Source: Euperipatoides rowelli
Taxonomy: Eukaryota > Onychophora > Udeonychophora > Euonychophora > Peripatopsidae
Length of the DNA stretch: 10,693 nt
Reading direction: 5' to 3' (one strand)
Assembly (NCBI GenBank): GCA_003024985.2
Contig: PXIH01S0019950.1
Positions 6,401-10,693 of the stretch are shown one piece after another (position 1 is the stretch's first letter; each line of letters begins with the position of its first letter). The position numbers and the translations under genes were made by a program. The notes beneath the pieces are model-generated. The model saw only the letters and a program-made list of their open reading frames with translations, had not been told where the DNA came from and did not search any database.

Positions 6401-9009
6401 AAATATAATTGTTATAGAAATTCCATTTTTTTTTTCCAGTGATAAAATGTTTCATGCTCTATGTAATCAATCTATGGTGGATTTAGAACCCTTAATACTA
6501 GTTGAAGATTTGGCATTAGTAAGAAATTTATTGATTGAATTTCTAGATAAGACTGGTTCTGAAGTTGCTAAAACGTTACTAAAGAATTGGCCTCAAGCAG
6601 CTAAAGATTTTGTCAAGGTAGTTCATTATATTAAATATTTCTTTAAACAGACCATTTTATATGAATTTTAAAATAGATTTATTAATGCACTGTGAAATTT
6701 ATCTGCTACATTCTAATAATAAAATTGCAAATTTGTATCTTTATTTTTAACTTTATTTCATAAATTTTTTTTTTTTTTATCTAAACCAGGTTTTTCCAAA
6801 AGATTATCGAAGGGTTCTTAATGAGATAGCTGCAGCTCAAGCCAAGAAAGTAAAGGAAATCGACGAGTCTGTCTTTAATGGAAGTATAAAGGATGAGAGC
6901 AAAGGAAATGGAAAGAAGGAGCCGTCAGTGATGGATATTGAAGATACTGTTACTAATGCAACACAGGAAGAGAAAAACCTGAAAAAAGTTCTTGACAAAA
7001 CTAGGTAAGTCATATAGAATGCAATCAATAGTTGTACAATAAGAAGAAACACTCAACTCTATTTCTATGTAAAGGGTTTGAACCTGGGGTTCATTTTAGT
7101 TATGTTAGTCGGAGAACAATTTTAATAAAATAGCAATGTTGCTGGTATTTTGACTATTGTTTGAGACTATTTTATCTAGTCAATAAATGTAAAATGTTAA
7201 CAAGGTTTATTCCTAGTAAAAATTTCATAAAACACAAAGATACAGTATATGTTAACACTAAGAGGCATTTTAACTAGTTGAGGGTTTACTTTTATGGCAA
7301 TTAAATATAATGCTGTATATAAAACAATACAAAGACCTTAGTAATAAGAGGTAACCATCATCATCATCATTGGGTGCATTCTCCGAGGCGGAGGTTCACA
7401 TTCATCATCATTGGGTGCATTCTCCGAGGCGGAGGTTCACATTCATGGATCACCAAAGATTTCTATCTTAATCTCTTCTTTTTAATACAGAGAATTGCTT
7501 GATGTTAGCCCAGTCCTTAAGATCATCCAACTATTCTCCTTTAGTTCTTTCTCTTCTTTGTCCCTTTCTGTCTATCCCTCAAAGGCTGTTACTAGTCTAA
7601 TTCCTGCATATTCTCTCAAAACATGTCCAGTATATTTCCTCTTCCTTACTTCATCCAAAAGACTATAACCAACTCCCCATCTTTTCCATACCTACTCATT
7701 TCTGATGATATCTGTCCATTTTAATTTCAACATTCTTTTTGTACACCTGATATCAAAAGCCTTGATCTTCTTTTCCCAGTCTTTGGTTAAAGTCCAAATC
7801 TCTCATCAATATAAGAAAACTGACCAAACATAGCATTTTAACATCTTCAACCTTACCAAACATTTTCTGAAAGCTTGCAAAGCTGGCCAGGTTACAGTAG
7901 TAAGCGACTAGTATCTCCAGATAGTAGCCCTTAATTTGAAACTTACTCAGAATCAGAAGTTGGGGTGGGTGGAATGCTTGTGGTTTTCCTTCATCTTGCT
8001 GGAGGCTATTGGTAGGAATTGTGTGTGGAGAATGACTGCAGTGTAGTATAGCTAACAGCTGCTGCCAAGGAAAAGACTATTGCATTGTTGATTATGCTAC
8101 AGACTTTCGAGACCTGGAAACAACTGTATTTCCTTTATGACCCAACACTTTATTTATGTTTGTAAACTACACCAAAACTTTGATGAATTTAATCAAAGTG
8201 TTTACAAACTCACTTGTATCTTAATTTACTAACTGTGAATCTGTCTTCGAGATTGTTAATATTCCAAACTCAATAAAAATTTATTTTGGGAAGGATGCTT
8301 AATTTCTTGTCTATGGTATGTGCTTTAAACCGGCACAGCTCAAATCCTTTCACAACCCCATTTTCATTTTGTATCAGGAGGGCGCTTATAGTATATTGCT
8401 TCGTTTTTCACGAGGAGTGCTTATAGTATTTCATTTTTTGAAATTTGCATTGCACTTTTACCCGAAATGTGCTTGTATTATTGTATTAATTCATTTTTCA
8501 AAATTTTCCTTGCAGTTTTACACGAGTACTGCTTTTAACTGCGAGTTTATGATACTTGCACACAAAATATAATATGCTATTAAAGCTTAGAATGAAAATC
8601 TTAGGCTCGGGTAGCAAAATTAAATTTTACTTTTCTAAAAATTGTCATTTTTTTTTGTCGGAGATTAAAACCTTGCTCCTCACATCACCTACCACATTCC
8701 TTTAACCTTTCCTAATTCCCTTTTTTTTTTATAAATTCATTATAATTTTTCTTTATTTTTTGTCATCTATATTATAATTGTCACTTTTTTAAATAAAATA
8801 GTAAAAGTTAATTTTGTGAACAAGATTCTTACATAGTAATTTCTTGTAAATATTTTTAAATTATTATTTTTATCATTAATTTGTAGAGGATTTATGAAGT
8901 ATAAACGTGAGAAGAATTATTATAGACCTGTTAACCAACGAATTGATGATTGGGACGAAGTACATAATTTCAAGGGTGTACGACAAACATTACAAACACA
9001 AGCTGCCAG
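3310..9009 (+). CDS. GLT1: NADH-dependent glutamate synthase (fused GltB-GltD type), five internal exons, partial
   Basis: This is the spliced gene model: join of 3310-3495, 6206-6321, 6440-6617, 6790-7004 and 8887-9009. All five junctions have GT donors and AG acceptors, and the phases agree (0, 2, 0, 2), giving one open frame of 272 codons plus 2 nt. The family converts 2-oxoglutarate plus glutamine to two glutamates using NADH, FMN, FAD and iron-sulfur clusters; in eukaryotes both subunits form one chain of about 2,100 residues. The visible part runs from the GXGXG beta-helix ([50 protein letters not shown]) through a charged linker into the GltD-like start (GFMKYKRE). The amidotransferase and FMN-binding parts lie upstream of the window, and the NADH/FAD part lies downstream. 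Vertebrates lack this enzyme; insects, nematodes, fungi and plants have it. The family call is secure; the symbol follows the yeast and plant name. Confidence 0.95.
4023..4112. repeat. 90-bp imperfect foldback
   Basis: AAATTTTAGCTA at 4031-4042 is the exact reverse complement of TAGCTAAAATTT at 4096-4107. Pairing continues outward (GTGA against TCAC, with a bulge) and inward (TTTAATTT pairs, then AGTGAATCTAAGC against GCTAAATACGCC with mismatches) to a centre near 4067. A possible larger frame is AAAAGTGCCAAAA at 3703-3715, facing its one-base-longer inverted copy at 4149-4162. The structure resembles the remains of a foldback or miniature element. Confidence 0.5.
4849..4882. repeat. Short stem with TACCGTA / TACGGTA arms
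   Basis: TACCGTA (4849-4855) pairs with TACGGTA (4876-4882). After a bulged C, TGTG (4857-4860) pairs with CACA (4872-4875). The loop is 11 bases. The stem is short enough to arise by chance in AT-rich DNA, although its GC pairs stand out. Confidence 0.3.
5046..5070. repeat. T25 homopolymer run
   Basis: Twenty-five consecutive T follow five A, and AATTTTTTTT follows. It is the longest homopolymer in the window and a likely place for length variation or assembly error. Confidence 0.95.
5731..5763. repeat. AT-rich palindrome with 4-base loop
   Basis: ATTATAATTATGCA (5731-5744) faces TGCATAATAATTATA (5749-5763), with one extra base in the right arm. The loop is CAAC. It lies about 100 bp before the longer perfect inverted repeat. 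Confidence 0.5.
5863..5914. repeat. Perfect 24-bp inverted repeat with AAAA loop
   Basis: The left arm (5863-5886, beginning CCCAGACTAAG) and the right arm (5891-5914, ending CTTAGTCTGGG) are exact reverse complements over 24 bases, separated only by AAAA. The arms are half G+C, unlike the surrounding DNA. Pairing does not extend beyond the outer GGG/CCC. Absence of any mismatch suggests a recent origin or selection for the stem. It is too short and too perfect for a typical microRNA precursor. Confidence 0.9.
6206..6321 (+). CDS. GLT1: GOGAT exon B: GXGXG domain, second part
   Basis: The exon has 38 codons plus 2 nt and encodes [19 protein letters not shown], then [19 protein letters not shown]. 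The [11 protein letters not shown] and [11 protein letters not shown] blocks are among the most recognisable signatures of glutamate synthase large subunits. It joins exon A without a gap: ...ATAVIE plus GVGDHGC... is the expected continuous family sequence. The acceptor is TATTTTAG|GGT. The donor is GACAA|GTAATT, leaving the last codon split 2+1 and completed as AAT (Asn) by exon C. If the donor were not used, the next in-frame codon would be TAA at 6323-6325, so retention of the following intron would end the protein at once. Confidence 0.95.
6322..6439 (+). other. Intron between GOGAT exons B and C (118 bp)
   Basis: This is a phase-2 intron with donor GTAATT and a strong T-rich tract before CAG. 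It carries a stop in the GOGAT frame at 6323-6325, so retention would truncate the protein. Confidence 0.92.
6440..6617 (+). CDS. GLT1: GOGAT exon C: end of large-subunit part
   Basis: One nucleotide completes the split Asn codon, then 59 codons follow: [60 protein letters not shown] up to the donor AAG|GTAGTT. In the family this segment follows the GXGXG helix and contains the conserved helices around 'VDLEPL', 'H/D..LI..H/F...TGS..A..LL..W' and 'FVKV.P.DY'. The acceptor is a strong pyrimidine tract (T10 and CC) followed by CAG at 6437-6439. The reading frame is also open across part of the upstream intron, from GTG at 6348, but that stretch is T-rich and not protein-like. Coding call and edges are well supported. 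Confidence 0.93.
6618..6789 (+). other. Intron between GOGAT exons C and D (172 bp)
   Basis: This is a phase-0 intron with donor GTAGTT, a long T run near 6766-6780 and acceptor AAACCAG. Nothing else is seen in it. Confidence 0.92.
6790..7004 (+). CDS. GLT1: GOGAT exon D: large-subunit C-terminus and interdomain linker
   Basis: The exon has 71 codons plus 2 nt. It opens with [20 protein letters not shown], the conserved tail of the large-subunit part (FVKVxPxDYxRVL). The remaining 50 or so residues are Lys/Glu/Asp-rich with few hydrophobics: around [33 protein letters not shown] and [14 protein letters not shown]. This is the peptide that ties the GltB-like and GltD-like halves together in the eukaryotic single-chain enzyme; bacteria encode the halves as separate proteins. 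The composition suggests a flexible, solvent-exposed stretch, possibly partly coiled (EEKNLKKVL). The acceptor is AACCAG at 6789 and the donor is the near-perfect AG|GTAAGT. An open frame on the opposite strand here is an antisense shadow. Confidence 0.92.
7362..7443. repeat. Two perfect 41-bp tandem copies of the LINE 3' end
   Basis: 7362-7402 and 7403-7443 are identical 41-base units. Each starts with three CAT triplets and holds TGGGTGCATTCTCCGAGGCG followed by GAGGTTCACATT. Two further CAT lie before the first copy and one after the second. Each unit contains the mini-stem CTCCG-AGG-CGGAG (7381-7393 and 7422-7434). Confidence 0.95.
7482..7840 (-). pseudogene. Broken reverse-transcriptase C-terminus
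   Basis: Read on the - strand, one frame gives [20 protein letters not shown], then [14 protein letters not shown], stop, [39 protein letters not shown], stop, [29 protein letters not shown] and a final stop at 7482-7484. This is the typical end of LINE polyproteins: 'LYGSE-WTL..., F-RC-RR-L-I-W-D---NE-V, GH-LR, TA--G---R'. At least two in-frame stops interrupt it, and two TGA codons sit where LYGSE would be expected just upstream. A shifted frame further upstream (to about 7885) gives FQKM, matching the part normally found before LYGSE. The copy is dead. It runs antisense to the host gene and is unlikely to be translated. Confidence 0.75.
8158..8209. repeat. Two-part hairpin (10-bp outer and 8-bp inner stem)
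   Basis: GTTTGTAAAC (8158-8167) is the exact reverse complement of GTTTACAAAC (8200-8209), and ACTTTGAT (8177-8184) of ATCAAAGT (8192-8199). A nine-base bulge (8168-8176) lies only on the left side and the loop is seven bases. It may be an element end or remnant; its function is unknown. Confidence 0.6.
8376..8535 (+). repeat. Degenerate tandem repeat, about three units
   Basis: 8431-8465 and 8491-8525 align with a 60-base offset: TCATTTTTTG/TCATTTTTCA, TGCACTTTTACCCGA/TGCAGTTTTACACGA. GCTTATAGTAT occurs at 8383 and 8418, with a weaker form, GCTTGTATTAT, at 8471, and a partial further unit starts near 8526. Unit length varies through indels. The open frame across it (8318-8572) is a by-product. 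Confidence 0.55.
8887..9009 (+). CDS. GLT1: GOGAT exon E: start of the GltD-like (small-subunit) part
   Basis: One nucleotide completes the Arg codon split with exon D, then 40 codons plus 2 nt follow: [40 protein letters not shown], then a split Arg codon at the donor CAG|GTAATA. Bacterial and eukaryotic GltD sequences share the pattern GFM.Y.R....YRPV..R..DW.E, then TQAARCMDCG.PFC. The exon stops exactly before the CMDCG block that carries the cysteines for an iron-sulfur cluster, so that block must be in the next exon. The acceptor is TTTGTAG at 8886; using the alternative AG two bases later would break the frame. The call rests on family match plus phase agreement with exon D. Confidence 0.93.
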
Positions 9010-10693
9010 GTAATACTTTTTTTTCCATCAAATTTTTTTTTTAAAGTTTAATTTTTAGCAACAATGAATCTAAAATTTAAAAAAATATTTGTGATTTCAC
9101 CTACTACACTTATTTAAAATATACCGTTCATTTTTAAAAAAGATATAAAATTTTTTTTTTTCATAGAATATTTTTCACAAGTTAAAAATAAATTATCTTA
9201 ATTTAAGGAATTAAAGAAAGTTTAAGTTAATTATTTACTTAGTGTGCAAACTAATAAATAGTATATTTAAAGAATTGTTAAAAACTAAATTTTTATTTAA
9301 AAAAAATACAGGTTTATGAGGCTTAATGTGAAAACGAGATAATTTAAAGTGAATGCCTATTTCAACTTCATTGATTTTTGTGTATTTTTGTGAAAACATG
9401 ATTGTTTAATTAATCAATTTATTTTCAGTCCAAAAATGCATCTAAATTTGACTTTTATATCAATATTTTTCAAAATATAAATCTTGATAGTGACGTCACG
9501 GCTATAATTTTGCCAGAAAAATCTTGCCTGGACTCCAGTAATAGTGGTTGTCGGAACAGACAGGCTGTTTTCTTCACAGACTAATCGGAATGTAGATCAG
9601 TGATTGAAAGCTTTATTATTTTTTTATTTGCAGTCGGTTTTATAAACGCAACTCAAAACAAACACAAGTAGGCTGAAAATAAACCGATAAGTTTTTATTT
9701 GCATTAAAACATATAATCTCTAAGAATGTTTAAGAAATATTATTAAAAACTTTGGAAATAATAATTATTTGTTCTCATATCACGTAAAATTAGTAATTTA
9801 CAAAAGCCTCCCAGATGTTTTGTTTTTCCTCTTAAAATTGATTTCAACTTCAATCCCGAGAATTATCTCAAAATTTTATGGATTTTATATTGTTGCGAAG
9901 AAAATAACTTTTTTCTCTTTTTTTCTTCTTCAAAACTTGAAGTAATAACACTTTTGTTGACTTTTTCTAAGCAATAATGTAATGAAATCATTTCTAGCAT
10001 CTGGATCCCAGATATGCATTTTCCTCCAGCCCAAAATCAGCTAGATTTTATCCTTTGTCTACATCAATTTGATGACATATGCAAGATTTTATTTTTTGTA
10101 AACATAGTAAAAACTTTCGAATATTTATATGTTTTAGATAAAATATTCAAATTTGATTAATTAAACTAATATTTTTAGGTATAAATAAACATAAATCTAC
10201 TAAAAAAAAATTATAAACCACTTTAAAGTAATATGTTCTGTACTGTATATGCCTTTTTAAAGAATTTTTTTTTTCAATTAAAATTACTTTTTTTTTAATG
10301 AAAACTTAATTATTTACGGCTAGTAGTTGAAATCACATTTTAGAACTTGTCGCTATTTTGTTGTATAGCAATGTTTGATATCACCAAATCTGATATGATA
10401 TTCAGTCTAGTCTTGTATTCTTTAATTTTACCTCTTGCTCTAAAATACATTTTATAAATGTCAAAAACTAAAGCAAAGTGCTAATAATTCTCTGTTAATA
10501 CTCTGAGATTTAAACTAACATCCCACAATAAAGTGAGTGAACAGTGCATTATATAAACCATCTGATCCTTTCATTATTTATTTTCAAGGTCTCTCAAGTG
10601 ATTCTGAAATGTTTATTATCGTTTGGCCTAATTAATATATTTTTAAAATTTAGGAATAAACTTGCATTTTTAAAATCAAAATTTAATGTGTAT
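9010..10693 (+). other. Intron downstream of GOGAT exon E (5' part), no exon seen
   Basis: It opens with the donor GTAATA. The next exon should complete an Arg codon and encode CMDCG.PFC; no such sequence is present, so the intron runs beyond the window (over 1.68 kb). It holds a GC-richer patch at about 9490-9600 that starts with the palindrome TGACGTCA, and otherwise AT-rich sequence. Confidence 0.82.
9491..9498. promoter_or_regulatory. TGACGTCA palindrome (CRE-like)
   Basis: This is an exact 8-base match to the consensus cAMP-response element bound by CREB/ATF bZIP factors. It sits deep in an intron, in a GC-richer patch. A single site of this length is weak evidence for function. Confidence 0.25.

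Larger units (their letters stand above)
7356..7930 (-). mobile_element. 5'-truncated LINE (non-LTR retrotransposon) relic, antisense in the intron
   Basis: The - strand carries the 3' end of a non-LTR element: decayed reverse-transcriptase C-terminus, a short 3' non-coding part, then a tail of ATG triplets. On the + strand the tail reads (CAT)5 at 7356-7370. The upstream boundary is uncertain: protein-like similarity fades near 7930, and no clear target-site duplication was found. The C-terminal motif set and the triplet tail fit the group often labelled 'craniofacial development protein 2-like' or RTE/CR1-like in invertebrate genomes; the clade is inference. Confidence 0.7.
7005..8886 (+). 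other. Intron between GOGAT exons D and E (1,882 bp)
   Basis: The donor GTAAGT is near consensus and the acceptor is TTTGTAG; the phase is 2. The intron carries an antisense LINE relic with a duplicated 3' tail (7356 to about 7930), a GC-richer stretch of unknown nature (about 7931-8110), a hairpin (8158-8209) and a degenerate tandem repeat (8376-8535). The remainder is AT-rich. Confidence 0.88.

Noticed and set aside
6348-6439. Open frame running from the intron into exon C
   Set aside because: It is intron read-through. The T-rich tract encodes only Phe/Ile/Leu runs, and a strong acceptor lies at 6437-6439.
6837-7052. 71-codon open frame on the - strand over exon D
   Set aside because: It is an antisense shadow of a well-supported exon and runs past its donor site.
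8318-8572. 84-codon open frame on the + strand
   Set aside because: It spans the degenerate tandem repeat inside an intron, with Phe-rich composition and no recognisable domain.
9634-9676. Possible exon after TTTTTTATTTGCAG at 9633
   Set aside because: The acceptor looks good, but in the phase required by exon E the frame stops at TGA (9674-9676) and does not encode the expected CMDCG block.
1-10693. tRNA, rRNA, CRISPR array or bacterial operon
   Set aside because: No cloverleaf, rRNA core sequence, spaced repeat array or Shine-Dalgarno-led gene series was seen; spliced exons show eukaryotic DNA.

Overview
The window is an internal piece of an animal nuclear gene. The DNA is very AT-rich (roughly three quarters A+T by eye) and full of long A and T runs. 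Coding sequence is confined to five short blocks, each with GT/AG splice sites and linked by compatible phases. The blocks join into one reading frame of 818 nt (272 full codons plus 2 nt) on the + strand. It reads as eukaryotic NADH-dependent glutamate synthase (NADH-GOGAT, GLT1/GltB-GltD fusion type). It covers the end of the large-subunit part (GXGXG beta-helix domain), a charged linker and the first residues of the small-subunit (GltD-like) part. Neither the start nor the stop codon is in the window. The long AT-rich introns, the fused GOGAT and a broken LINE-type reverse transcriptase suggest an invertebrate, perhaps an arthropod. That placement is inference; no species is identified.

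Layout: 1-3309 is intron, with a candidate 299-bp TA-flanked miniature inverted-repeat element at 2552-2850 that contains degenerate telomere-like hexamers. Exon A (3310-3495) and exon B (6206-6321) carry the GXGXG domain. The 2.7-kb intron between them holds a 90-bp imperfect foldback, a T25 run and a perfect 24-bp inverted repeat. Exon C (6440-6617) and exon D (6790-7004) follow after short introns of 118 and 172 nt, and give the C-terminal helical end of the large-subunit part and the linker. The 1.9-kb intron D-E (7005-8886) holds an antisense, 5'-truncated LINE relic ending in a duplicated 41-bp tail, plus a hairpin and a degenerate tandem repeat. Exon E (8887-9009) starts the GltD-like part. 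From 9010 to the end is intron; the expected next exon, with the Cys-rich iron-sulfur motif, is not present.

No new multi-gene system is visible. The points worth a second look are the mobile-element remains, the inverted repeats and the lineage-variable GOGAT linker. No promoter, polyadenylation site of the host gene, tRNA, rRNA or CRISPR was found.
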